Of a DNA stretch of 64,000 nt, positions 47,114 through 56,292 are shown piece after piece; the stretch's first letter is position 1, and every line of letters starts with the position of its first letter. The notes under the pieces were generated by a model. That model had not been told where the DNA came from. It worked only from the letters and a program-made list of their open reading frames with translations, and ran no database searches. Source of the stretch: Pseudalkalibacillus sp. SCS-8. Its GTDB lineage: Bacteria; Bacillota; Bacilli; Bacillales; Fictibacillaceae. Both the position numbers and the translations under genes were made by a program. The DNA is taken from the NCBI RefSeq assembly GCF_040126055.1, contig NZ_CP143541.1, positions 1,426,001 to 1,490,000 of the forward strand. The letters run 5' to 3'.

Positions 47114-48163
47114 ATGAAGCGACTTGGAATGATCATCGTAATTGCTTTCATCATGGTAGGACTAAGCGTTGTTTATGAGGACCTCTCAATGCTCCCTGAT
47201 TTGAAGGAAAAGCGTTCCGCTTCCGATGAACAGATCGAGCAGGCCGAAGACCAATCCACAAATGCGGAGATGAAACAGCCGATCAAGGGTGTTCAACGCT
47301 ACTTCTCCATGAATCAAGAGGAATTGATATCTGAACTTGGTGAACCTAATCAAATTGCTCCTTCCCCATACGGATATGACTGGTGGATCTACGATTTGGA
47401 TTCTAGCCAATATGTCCAGTTCGGGATGGACAAAGGCAAGGTCGTCACCACCCTTGTAATCGGAAAAAGTGTGGATGTTTCACCTTTGAAGCTTGGACAG
47501 AAGCGTTCTGATATACCGAAAGATATAACGTTTAAGAAAAACGTCCAATTACGCGTGAAGGGAAATGACTATCAGTTCCAGCTTACCGATGAAGAACTAC
47601 AAATCAGACCACTCGTCAAGATTGATGGCGTTTGGGCTCAACTATATTTCGACAGCTTCAATGATACGCTCGTAGGTGTTAGGTACATGGCTGAGGAGGT
47701 ACTGGCTATACAAAGACCTTATTCACTAGAGTATCGAGGGGAATTGATTGAACAACCTGAATTGAACGCCAAGCAACAAAGCCGAATAAACGAAGCGGAA
47801 GAGAAACAGATCTTCACTTTGACGAATGTCATCCGCGAACGTTACGGACTGGTTCCCTTAAAATGGCATGAAGAGACGTCCATTGTAGCCTTTGGACATA
47901 GTCGAGAAATGAAGAAAGAGAATTACTTCTCTCATGATTCACCAATGTCTGGTGATCTATCTGACCGACTGGATAAAGGAAATGTGAAATTCATTCAAGC
48001 AGGGGAGAACATTGCAGCCAATTATATTGATGGTATAGAAGCGGTTATCGGATGGTTGAACAGTGAGGGACACAGGAAAGCAATGCTCAACAAAGAATTT
48101 ACTCATCTTGGGGTGGGTGTATATGACAAATATTATACTCAGAACTTCATTGTTCCTTATTGA
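47114..48163 (+). CDS. ylbC: CAP-domain protein with CAP-associated N-terminal domain (YlbC)
   Basis: 349 residues. An N-terminal signal/anchor (~3-21) without a lipobox, an acidic linker, the CAP-associated domain (~55-200, 'SMNQEELISELGEPNQIAPSPYGYDWWIY'), then the CAP domain (~228-349; 'LTNVIRERYGL', 'GENIAANYIDG', 'NSEGHRKAMLNKEFTHLGVGVY'). Exported or membrane-tethered. ATG after GGGGGAGGG. Function unknown. Confidence 0.92.
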   Translation: MKRLGMIIVIAFIMVGLSVVYEDLSMLPDLKEKRSASDEQIEQAEDQSTNAEMKQPIKGVQRYFSMNQEELISELGEPNQIAPSPYGYDWWIYDLDSSQYVQFGMDKGKVVTTLVIGKSVDVSPLKLGQKRSDIPKDITFKKNVQLRVKGNDYQFQLTDEELQIRPLVKIDGVWAQLYFDSFNDTLVGVRYMAEEVLAIQRPYSLEYRGELIEQPELNAKQQSRINEAEEKQIFTLTNVIRERYGLVPLKWHEETSIVAFGHSREMKKENYFSHDSPMSGDLSDRLDKGNVKFIQAGENIAANYIDGIEAVIGWLNSEGHRKAMLNKEFTHLGVGVYDKYYTQNFIVPY

Positions 48164-48168
48164 CGAGG

Positions 48169-48198
48169 AAAGAGTGGCGAACAGGCCACTCTTTTTTG
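48169..48198. terminator. Terminator of ylbC
   Basis: A 10-bp stem (48169-48178 with 48185-48194), six-base loop and T-run. Confidence 0.9.
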
Positions 48199-48208
48199 TT
48201 TGCAAATT

Positions 48209-48697
48209 TTATCTTGGGATCAGATAGAAACTCCCGGAGGCTGCTGCAACGAGGGTGTTTTTTTCATCATAGATCTTAGCCTCCGTTACAGCTGTTTTTG
48301 AGCCAAGGTGGAGAATCGAGGCTTTACAACGCAGTTGGACTCCTTTACCAGGTGCTGTATAATTCAATTTCATTTCTGCTGTTACGGCTACACGGTTTTT
48401 ATCAATTTTCTTGTTTACAAGGGTACCCATGGCTGTATCTGCAAGAGTGGCTGTAAATCCTCCATGGACAATGTCGACGGAATTGTTTAGAAATGGGGTG
48501 ATGGGAATGGTCATCTCCAGTATGTCATCCTCTACCGACATAGACGTTTGCATGAAGCTTGTTATGTAGGTTGTATAGTTGCCTGCATTCTTTTGTTCCA
48601 ATCCGCTCAAAAGTTGATCGAGAACTTCCATGTCCACATTGGAGGAAGTATTGATAACTTTTTCAAGCTTTTCCATCAACCGATTTTTCATATCCAT
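48209..48697 (-). CDS. PaaI-family hot-dog thioesterase
   Basis: 162 residues, ATG after AGAGGTT. Helical N-tail (~1-30), then a hot-dog domain with the PaaI-type active-site helix 'NNSVDIVHGGFTATLADTAMGTLVN' (~66-90). Such enzymes hydrolyse acyl- or phenylacetyl-CoA thioesters. Monocistronic, convergent with ylbC. Confidence 0.88.
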   Translation of the reverse strand: MDMKNRLMEKLEKVINTSSNVDMEVLDQLLSGLEQKNAGNYTTYITSFMQTSMSVEDDILEMTIPITPFLNNSVDIVHGGFTATLADTAMGTLVNKKIDKNRVAVTAEMKLNYTAPGKGVQLRCKASILHLGSKTAVTEAKIYDEKNTLVAAASGSFYLIPR

Positions 48698-48842
48698 ATA
48701 AGAACCTCTTTTCTTTTTTCACGTCTTTTAAGTTTATCAATGAAAAAATAAGTCGTGCAACTAGAAAATAGGCGAACATAATAGCGTCCCACGTTGTACT
48801 ATATACTGTAGATTGAGTTGAACGTAATGGGGAGGCATTATA

Positions 48843-49253
48843 GTGAGTAAGCAAGCGAAGAACAACGAAAAGGTCGAACAATTCAAGATGTTTGTACGCT
48901 CACACCCTGGATTAATCGATCATGTTAAAAGTGGCAATCAATCCTGGCAGGAAGTTTTTACAGAATGGAATTTGCTTGGGGAAGAACATGAGCAATGGGG
49001 TCAATATATTGAGCGGAATATCGGGGTATCGTCAAAAAAGAAAGTGAAAACGAAAAGTAAGAATGTTAACGATCTATCTGTAGGAGAATTGTTGAACATG
49101 TTCAAGAACCTTGATATCGAGGAAGTCAGAGAATATGTGTCTCAATTCAGTTCAGCAGTGACGGGGATACAAGAAATGCTCCAACAATTCCAGTCAAAGG
49201 GACCGTCAAGGCCGCCGATGAACAATCCGTTTAATCATTACTTCAAAGATTAA
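48843..49253 (+). CDS. ylbD: YlbD-like putative coat protein
   Basis: 136 residues, GTG start 9 bases after GGGGAGG. Charged and Gln/Asn-rich; N-terminal 'EQFKMFVRSHPGLIDHVKSGNQSWQEVFTEWNLLGEEHEQW' matches the YlbD family, annotated as a putative spore-coat protein. Pro-rich C-end (PSRPPMNNPFNHYFKD). It is followed after 18 bases by ylbE. Confidence 0.88.
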   Translation: MSKQAKNNEKVEQFKMFVRSHPGLIDHVKSGNQSWQEVFTEWNLLGEEHEQWGQYIERNIGVSSKKKVKTKSKNVNDLSVGELLNMFKNLDIEEVREYVSQFSSAVTGIQEMLQQFQSKGPSRPPMNNPFNHYFKD

Positions 49254-49271
49254 CATAAAGGGAGATAGAGG

Positions 49272-49499
49272 ATGCGTAAAGAAGTCATTGAGTATCTAGA
49301 TCAGCGTCCGGATCTTAAATTCATCATCCGCGAACAGCCGGAGTGGTATCGGAAGCTGTCCCGAAATCCAGCTTCACTGCAGGAGCTTGAAACCGAAGCG
49401 AAGTATTTCTACGGTCAAACTTTCGGACAGAAAGTAGATCGATTACACGGACAAATCGAGTCCATCTCAAGGCTGATGGAATTATTTGTTAAGCAATAA
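49272..49499 (+). CDS. ylbE: YlbE-like protein
   Basis: 75 residues. 'RPDLKFIIREQPEWYRKLSRNPASLQELETEAKYFYGQTFGQKVDRLHGQIE' is the YlbE family core; helical, soluble, function unknown. Pairs with ylbD in one transcript. Confidence 0.88.
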   Translation: MRKEVIEYLDQRPDLKFIIREQPEWYRKLSRNPASLQELETEAKYFYGQTFGQKVDRLHGQIESISRLMELFVKQ

Positions 49500-49501
49500 G
49501 G

Positions 49502-49586
49502 AAGGTTGACTCAGGTAAGAGGTGTTGTACTCTCAAGCTGTAAATCCGAACAGTTTGAGAAAAGCACTTATGAGTCAACCTTTTAC
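49502..49586 (+). terminator. Large two-tier hairpin after ylbE
   Basis: Outer arms AAGGTTGACTCA (49502-49513) and TGAGTCAACCTT (49571-49582) are perfect complements 57 bases apart. Inside them TCTCAAGCTG (49531-49540) pairs with CAGTTTGAGA (49551-49560). A short T-run follows. It is larger than the usual terminator here. Confidence 0.65.
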
Positions 49587-49670
49587 ATATGGGCATGAAT
49601 TCTCTCTCGAAGTCTTACGGATATTAAATCTGAATCCAGTAAAACCTATCGGGTGAGGAGGTGCACGTAT

Positions 49671-50099
49671 ATGAAATTCAATCAAATCGGATCGTTAGGC
49701 GTCATACTTTTCGTGTTGTCAGGCTGTCAATTCACCCAGGACCGGAGCATCCAGCCTGTGCAAATCCTATCCAAACCAGATTCATTCCAAGCGATCGAAG
49801 TGACGAATACCACTTCTGAATTGACGATGACCGTAAGGCATATGGTCGCCAACGGGAATGTGTTCGTTGAATGCTATGTTCCCGGATTTACATTTACAGA
49901 CAAGGGAAAATCAAATGATCCTAAAAAAGGGCATCTGGCAATCTCGATTGATCACCAGAAACCCTATCCTGTTCATAAAGCAGCATTCATCGTTAAAAAT
50001 CTTTCAAAAGGAAATCACCATATCAAAATTACGTTGGTCAATGGAGAAGGAGAAAAAATCGATGGAATGGAGAAACAACTGTTCATCCAAATTCCATAA
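49671..50099 (+). CDS. Hypothetical lipoprotein with beta-sandwich-like domain
   Basis: 142 residues from the ATG at 49671, after GAGGAGGTG. Signal peptide with lipobox VLSGC (~18-22). The mature part is strand-rich ('AIEVTNTTSELTMTVRHMVANGNVFVECYVPGFTF', 'AAFIVKNLSKGNHHIKITLVNGEGE'), like an immunoglobulin-type domain. Family not recognised. It is an insertion between ylbE and ylbF compared with B. subtilis. Confidence 0.75.
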   Translation: MKFNQIGSLGVILFVLSGCQFTQDRSIQPVQILSKPDSFQAIEVTNTTSELTMTVRHMVANGNVFVECYVPGFTFTDKGKSNDPKKGHLAISIDHQKPYPVHKAAFIVKNLSKGNHHIKITLVNGEGEKIDGMEKQLFIQIP

Positions 50100-50110
50100 A
50101 AACACGTTCT

Positions 50111-50929
50111 CTAAGAGCTTAATTCTGAAATCACCTTTTTCCCGAAAGGATTCGGTGGATGTAACGGCTGGAACTTCTTCAGCAGATACTGGAGTATTTT
50201 TTCTTCAAGATTGATTTTCATCTCCCTTATCGCTTCATTCCCGAACAAGGTATTGAATTCAATGAAATAGATATGTCCATCTACAATCGCCAGATCAAAT
50301 CCAGCATGATCGATATTTAATTCCTTTGCGACTTGGATCGTTAAATCCAAAGCTTCCTTCGGTATATGATCGTGTTGGACGACCCCGCCTCTGGCGATAT
50401 TATTATGAAATCGCCCTTCACCTGAACGCCAGTAAGCGGCAACGATTTCATCTCCAACAACGCATACTCTGAGATCCCGTTCCATTTCCAGGTATTCCTG
50501 GATGTACAGGGTAGGATTATGCTCTGCATAGGCTAACAGATCCTCTTTCGATTCAATGAGGAATACGCCTCTACCCATGGAATTCCTAGGTTCTTTCGCG
50601 ACAAACGGAAATGGGAAGGTGTCCAAAATGTATTGGATGTTCCTTTCAGACCTGCCCAAAATCTCTGTATACGGAACATGCTCAGGACAAATCGTCCAAA
50701 AAGCACGGGTCATTTCAACTTTATCGTAGCCGAGTTGAATGGTTTCTGGACTTGGAAAAATGGGTTTCTTCAATCCGTATTGGATGGCGTTAACTTGCCA
50801 GCCCTCAGGAAACAAAATAACGTCGGCTTCCTTCAGTTTATCAGTCTCTCTAAACATCAGTTCCGGTTTGATATATTGGACACCTGGTAAACCAATCGTC
50901 CGAAATGGATTAAATGTAATTAGTTTCAA
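50111..50929 (-). CDS. RimK-like ATP-grasp protein (YheC/YheD-like)
   Basis: 272 residues, TTG start after AGGGGATAG. The ATP-grasp core is visible: 'FPFVAKEPRNSMGRGVFLI' (~107-125, phosphate loop), 'LYIQEYLEMERDLRVCVVGDEIVAAYWR' (~142-169) and the metal ligands in 'AGFDLAIVDGHIYFIEFNTLFG' (~209-230). Such ligases join a carboxylate to an amine. The substrate is unknown; spore-coat YheC/YheD proteins are relatives. It is convergent with the unknown lipoprotein gene and divergent from ylbF. Confidence 0.85.
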   Translation of the reverse strand: MKLITFNPFRTIGLPGVQYIKPELMFRETDKLKEADVILFPEGWQVNAIQYGLKKPIFPSPETIQLGYDKVEMTRAFWTICPEHVPYTEILGRSERNIQYILDTFPFPFVAKEPRNSMGRGVFLIESKEDLLAYAEHNPTLYIQEYLEMERDLRVCVVGDEIVAAYWRSGEGRFHNNIARGGVVQHDHIPKEALDLTIQVAKELNIDHAGFDLAIVDGHIYFIEFNTLFGNEAIREMKINLEEKILQYLLKKFQPLHPPNPFGKKVISELSS

Positions 50930-51100
50930 TTCGCTATCCCCTAAAGTATACTAAACGAGAAAATTATAGTTCCATTTTTATGTTGTGTCACTCCTTTTTG
51001 TGATGAAAATATGTGCAGTTTAGGTTGAGAACATGGAAATGCATGGGGTACATATGGCATAATGGGTGTAGACCCAAAGAAAGGGTGGAGGTGTAGTGAA

Positions 51101-51541
51101 ATGCTAGCAACTTTAGAAGGTATAGAAATCTTGGACGGAGCTGATGAATTAGCCAAAATGGTCGTCCATTCCGATATAGCTCAAAATTATCTATCAGCAA
51201 AGAAAAAGCTGAAACAAGATAAAAAAGCACAGAAACTCATTTCCGAATTCATCAAGATGAAGGAAAAGTATGAAGAAGTGCAGCGATTTGGTAAGTATCA
51301 TCCGGATTACAAAACTGTTTCCACAGACATCAGAGTATTGAAACGCGAAATGGATCTCCTTGATTCAGTGACCGAATTCAAGAAGGCAGAAAAAGAATTA
51401 GAGAAGCTTTTGAATGAAATAAGTGGATTGCTTGCCGGAAGGGTTTCAAAAAACATTAAAGTCCCGACTGGCAACCCGTTCTTTGATAATATGTCCTGTG
51501 GTGGAGGCTGCGGTTCAGGCGGCTCATGCGGTTGTGGATGA
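51101..51541 (+). CDS. ylbF: YlbF (RicF), subunit of the RicAFT complex
   Basis: 146 residues from the ATG at 51101, after GGAGGTG; the longer frame lacks a site. With YmcA and YaaT it forms the complex that modulates RNase Y cleavage and supports biofilm formation, competence and sporulation. Helical core (~1-120) and a C-terminal Cys-rich tail (CGGGCGSGGSCGC, ~132-145) that carries the [4Fe-4S] ligands of the family. RNase J1 and SR1P in this window belong to the same RNA-decay network. Confidence 0.93.
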   Translation: MLATLEGIEILDGADELAKMVVHSDIAQNYLSAKKKLKQDKKAQKLISEFIKMKEKYEEVQRFGKYHPDYKTVSTDIRVLKREMDLLDSVTEFKKAEKELEKLLNEISGLLAGRVSKNIKVPTGNPFFDNMSCGGGCGSGGSCGCG

Positions 51542-51553
51542 TTGCAATGATAA

Positions 51554-51590
51554 GAGGTCTGACACATTTGGAATGGTCAGACCTCATTTT
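51554..51590. terminator. Terminator of ylbF
   Basis: A perfect 10-bp stem (51554-51563 with 51576-51585) and ATTTTC tail. Confidence 0.8.
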
Positions 51591-51608
51591 CAATCCATAT
51601 AGATGCAG

Positions 51609-51929
51609 TTAATTCTTGAAACGGATACAATCATGACAAAGATTACCGCAACAAAACATCTTTTCGTTTGGGACATAAAATCGACAACGATAAACGAATG
51701 TCCTTCCTTCTTGGCGTACATAAATCATTTCGGATTGAAGCCGTTTTCCTTTCATGGATTGCACAGCAGCTTTTTCAAGAATTCGTTCTGCTTCTTTCTT
51801 GTGAATGGTTTCAGTAAAAGTCAGGTAAACAAAAGGAATTCCAGCCATCATGGCTTTTGAAATCGTTTCGATGCGCTCTTCTCTAGTCAAATGGCGATCG
51901 AAAGAAGTCCATACCGTTTCAAGGTCCAC
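51609..51929 (-). CDS. Hypothetical protein with C-terminal Cys cluster
   Basis: 106 residues from the GTG at 51929, 7 bases after AAGGGG (TTG at 51947 also in frame). Soluble; helical middle, then strands. The C-terminus FCCGNLCHDCIRFKN holds four Cys, suggesting a metal site. Family not recognised. It lies between ylbF and ylbG on the opposite strand. Confidence 0.65.
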   Translation of the reverse strand: MDLETVWTSFDRHLTREERIETISKAMMAGIPFVYLTFTETIHKKEAERILEKAAVQSMKGKRLQSEMIYVRQEGRTFVYRCRFYVPNEKMFCCGNLCHDCIRFKN

Positions 51930-52022
51930 TGCCTCACCCCTTAACAAGAATGTTTGACAAACAATTGAATGGAACAGTCCTTCATGCTAGACTGTAAAAA
52001 ACTGAAGCAAAGGAGTATGAAA

Positions 52023-52298
52023 ATGCTGACAAATCGAACAGGTTTAGCGATTTGGCTTCACTCTTTAAAATACATAAAACAGCTTCGTAAATATGGAAAT
52101 GTGCATTACGTATCGAAGCGGATGAAATATGCGATCCTTTATTGCGATACCGCCCAAAAAGAGCGAGTAATCGAGAAGCTTGAAAAACTTCACTTCGTCA
52201 AGAAAGTAGAGCCGTCCCATAAAGCCTATATCAAGACGGAGTATCAAAATGCTATGCCTGATAAGGCGAAGGAATACGATTATAAAATCGGATTATAA
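52023..52298 (+). CDS. ylbG: YlbG family protein (UPF0298)
   Basis: 91 residues from the ATG at 52023, 6 bases after AAAGGAGT. '[37 protein letters not shown]' is the UPF0298 signature; the length matches the B. subtilis protein. Basic, soluble, function unknown. Followed at 4 bases by a convergent gene. Confidence 0.93.
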   Translation: MLTNRTGLAIWLHSLKYIKQLRKYGNVHYVSKRMKYAILYCDTAQKERVIEKLEKLHFVKKVEPSHKAYIKTEYQNAMPDKAKEYDYKIGL

Positions 52299-52302
52299 AG
52301 AT

Positions 52303-52680
52303 CTATTGCCAAGCCGGGATGAGATGCTGCAACCGTAAGATTCCAGTTAAATATTGATAATACAAAGCGATTTCGTTAAATTCAGTGGATGGTCTTACTT
52401 CAAGGGTTTGGACTTCTTTACCATGCTTTTGAGCGCAGGCATTGAAAAGCTCCCAGCGTTTTGAATGTTCCTTTACGCCTTCACGGCATATGTAAATTGG
52501 CTGGAAGTTGGATTCGCCGGCCGGGTCCATTGTAATGGCCAATGAACAAACCTCTTGTTCTTTAATTACAGTCTTCAAAGCGATGAATCGTTTGACACGC
52601 TGTGCATTCGAATCCGCTAATTCAATCAGCTCATAAAGATCAGAATATCCTTCTCCTAATTCAATGAATCGTTGTATCAT
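52303..52680 (-). CDS. Hypothetical conserved soluble protein
   Basis: 125 residues from the ATG at 52680 (ATG at 52689 lies too near AAAGGA). No signal or membrane helix. 'MIQRFIELGEGYSDLYELIELADSNAQRVKRFIALKT' and the C-terminal 'FNEIALYYQYLTGILRLQHLIP' look conserved, but I cannot name the family with confidence. Confidence 0.75.
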   Translation of the reverse strand: MIQRFIELGEGYSDLYELIELADSNAQRVKRFIALKTVIKEQEVCSLAITMDPAGESNFQPIYICREGVKEHSKRWELFNACAQKHGKEVQTLEVRPSTEFNEIALYYQYLTGILRLQHLIPAWQ

Positions 52681-52759
52681 AAGAATCATTCCTTTCTGTT
52701 CATCCTTTACTGTAGCATGAAAAGGTCGAGGTGTGAACGAAGGAAGGGTGAGGATCTAT

Positions 52760-52938
52760 AAAAAAGGCCCGCAGGTACTTTGCCTGCGGGCTGTTCCATA
52801 TCCTTACATGCTAAAAACATCATTGAAATGTTTGTTTGCCGTAGGAACAGAACAATGGGAGAGGAGAAACCGGAGTTAAGCCTATGGGGAAATTAAGCTT
52901 ACTCCGTGGTTCAACTAACAACACCACGTATGATGTTG
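52760..52938 (-). ncRNA. csfG: CsfG-like sporulation small RNA
   Basis: The ylbG-ylbH(rsmD) gap is where B. subtilis encodes CsfG, a forespore-specific RNA of about 200 nt conserved in endospore formers. Here a minus-strand transcript of about 180 nt is predicted from a sigma-G-like promoter to a strong terminator (stem 52767-52775 with 52783-52791, T-run 52760-52765). It has a 5' hairpin (AACAACA...TGTTGTT) and two C/U-rich single-stranded motifs, TTTCTCCTCTCCC (52857-52869) and TTTCCCC (52886-52892), of the anti-Shine-Dalgarno type. The sRNA identity rests on position plus these features. Confidence 0.7.
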
Positions 52939-52945
52939 TTAATCC

Positions 52946-52975
52946 TATTATTGTACAGTTCAAATGTGGTTATAC
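52946..52975 (-). promoter_or_regulatory. Sigma-G/sigma-F-like promoter of the CsfG-like RNA
   Basis: Minus strand: GTATA (52971-52975), 18-base spacer, AATAATA (52946-52952). Against the sigma-G consensus GHATR-N18-CATWHTA this matches all five -35 positions and six of seven -10 positions. Confidence 0.6.
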
Positions 52976-53047
52976 ACCTTATTTAAGATTTATACTTATT
53001 TGTGGTAGGATAGTGGAGGAAAATAAAACGACGTGAGGTAAGGTTAA

Positions 53048-54104
<1,057 letters not shown>

Positions 54105-54158
54105 TCCTGACCATACATACTGATTCGTTGAAACACGATGATATGAACAACACCTTTT

Positions 54159-55367
54159 TCATCTTAAGGTGCGCCATTGAAGGAGCAAATAATAAAGTAA
54201 GCTTACGAAAGTCAAGGCAGCCCCGATTGTCAATAAGTGATCCCATGCCCCGTAAATCCATGAGATGGATGGATGTGAAGCAAAGGCTTCCACGACGGAC
54301 CCACTTCCATTATGATTAGAATATAACGGCTTCCACAAAATGACTGTCAAAAATGCCGCAATGAACCCGTGGCAAACTCTAGCCAACAAAAACGGCCGGA
54401 ACCTGATATCGGTTTCGGCCAAAATACTTGCCACTTGTGCCTGTACCGAAAAACCGTTGAAGGCTAGGATGAAGCTTACAATCGTAGCTTGCTGTAATAA
54501 CATTGCATCGGATGTTTCACTAATCAAACGGCTGCCGAGTGTTATCTCAAACAAGCCGGATATGAATGGTGGAACGATTTCTTGAGAATATCCGAATAAC
54601 ATGAAGACGGATGTTAATAGTGTTGCGATTACCGTTGTAATATGAAATTCTGCTAGCATTCTGTTCAATACAGAAAATAAAAGGATGAAACCCCCGATCA
54701 TTAGTAAGGTTTGTATAGAATGCTTGACGGCATCTCCCATCTGTTTTCCGAATGGCCGGGGGTCCATCTCCCTTACTTGATGCATTCCGTTCAACGCATA
54801 TGTAATCAGGTTTCGTTTTGCCTTGGGTCGCCGTATCGATTTCGTTTGCATAGGTTCTTTGTGAAAACGCATGATAAACCCAACAAATATGTTTCCGAGA
54901 TAATGAGCAGCGGCGAGCAGGATACCTAGCTCTGCATTATGGAAGAATCCTACGGAGACAGCTCCTAAGATGAATAAGGGATTTGAACAGTTCGTAAAGG
55001 ATACTAGCCTTTCAGCCTCGACACGGGAGATTTCCTTTTCTTGACGTAAACGGGCGGTCAATTTTGCTCCCGCTGGAAACCCGGATGCAAGCCCCATCGC
55101 CCAAACAAATCCACCGGACCCGGGCACTTTGAACAGAGGGCGCATGATCGGCTCCATTAAAACACCGATAAATTTTACGACTCCAAAACAGATCAGCAAT
55201 TCACTGATGATGAAAAAAGGAAGTAAGGACGGGAAAACGATCTCCCACCACATGGTCAATCCTTGCAATGACGATTCAAAGGCTGCTTTAGGAGATACCA
55301 TGATGGAAACAGCGAATAACGTCGTCAGCCCAGCAATGATTACATTTTTTATCCGTGAACGGTACAA
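54159..55367 (-). CDS. ylbJ: Sporulation integral membrane protein YlbJ
   Basis: 402 residues, TTG start after AGGAGG. About ten membrane segments with two 'Gate' (nucleoside-recognition-like) halves; 'PSLLPFFIISELLICFG' and 'GFPAGAKLTARLRQEKEISRVEAERLVSFTNCSNPLFI' are characteristic. YlbJ is a sigma-E-controlled mother-cell membrane protein needed for spore maturation in B. subtilis. It is convergent with coaD. Confidence 0.92.
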   Translation of the reverse strand: MYRSRIKNVIIAGLTTLFAVSIMVSPKAAFESSLQGLTMWWEIVFPSLLPFFIISELLICFGVVKFIGVLMEPIMRPLFKVPGSGGFVWAMGLASGFPAGAKLTARLRQEKEISRVEAERLVSFTNCSNPLFILGAVSVGFFHNAELGILLAAAHYLGNIFVGFIMRFHKEPMQTKSIRRPKAKRNLITYALNGMHQVREMDPRPFGKQMGDAVKHSIQTLLMIGGFILLFSVLNRMLAEFHITTVIATLLTSVFMLFGYSQEIVPPFISGLFEITLGSRLISETSDAMLLQQATIVSFILAFNGFSVQAQVASILAETDIRFRPFLLARVCHGFIAAFLTVILWKPLYSNHNGSGSVVEAFASHPSISWIYGAWDHLLTIGAALTFVSLLYYLLLQWRTLR

Positions 55368-55497
55368 TCTAAAGCCTCCTCATGAATAGGCTAGAATAGG
55401 TAGGTTAGAAAATAGGTTGTCCTTATCATTTATACGTATTGAATGAAAGAATAGACCAGCGTACTGCAGGGTTGCCAATCGTAAGGAGGTAAGGCTT

Positions 55498-56292
55498 TTG
55501 GATAAACCGAAAATCGGTCTGGCTCTCGGTTCAGGGGGTGCTAGAGGGTTTGCCCATATCGGTGTGTTGAAGGCACTCCATGAAGCGGGTATACCGATCG
55601 ACATGATAGCTGGCAGCAGTATGGGGGCACTGGTTGGGTCCTTCTATTGTGCAGGACATGAACCAAAAACAATGATTAAAATGGCCAGGATGTTTCGCCG
55701 AAGATATTACATGGATTACACCGTACCGAAAATGGGTTTCGTTTCCGGAAATAAAGTCAAGCAGCTCATCCATGCTTTTACGCAAGGAAAGAGGATTGAA
55801 GAGTTGAACATTCCGTTTTCCGTCATCACTACGGATCTGCTTAGTGCTGAAAAGGTGGTCATCACAGAAGGTCCGATCTCTGATGCGGTAAGAGCTAGCA
55901 TAGCTGTGCCTGGCATATTCGTACCCCAACGAATGGGAGACCGTCTACTCGTAGATGGTGGCGTGATTGACAGGGTACCGGTTTCCGTAATCAAAGAAAT
56001 GGGAGCGGATATCATCATTGCAGTCGATATTTCCCACATTAAAGAAAATCCAGAAATCAACACGATATTTGATGTCATTATGCAAAGCATCGATATTATG
56101 CAACGTGAACTTGTTAAAGCCCACGAGATTACGACGGATGTATTGATCAGGCCTCTAGTAGAAAATTTCAGTTCCTCAGCATTTAAAGATATTGATGAAA
56201 TTATAGAAATCGGAGAGATGGAAACGAAAGATAAACTCGTGGATATCGAAGCTGCAATACAAAACTGGAGGCAGAAGAATGAAGAAAATTAG
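55498..56292 (+). CDS. ylbK: Patatin-like phospholipase (YlbK)
   Basis: 264 residues, TTG start after TAAGGAGGT. Oxyanion loop GSGGARGFAHIG (~12-23), nucleophile GSSMG (~40-44), and catalytic Asp in VDGGV (~159-163). Such serine hydrolases cleave acyl esters of phospholipids; cytoplasmic, possibly membrane-associated. It overlaps ylbL by 14 bases. Confidence 0.93.
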   Translation: MDKPKIGLALGSGGARGFAHIGVLKALHEAGIPIDMIAGSSMGALVGSFYCAGHEPKTMIKMARMFRRRYYMDYTVPKMGFVSGNKVKQLIHAFTQGKRIEELNIPFSVITTDLLSAEKVVITEGPISDAVRASIAVPGIFVPQRMGDRLLVDGGVIDRVPVSVIKEMGADIIIAVDISHIKENPEINTIFDVIMQSIDIMQRELVKAHEITTDVLIRPLVENFSSSAFKDIDEIIEIGEMETKDKLVDIEAAIQNWRQKNEEN

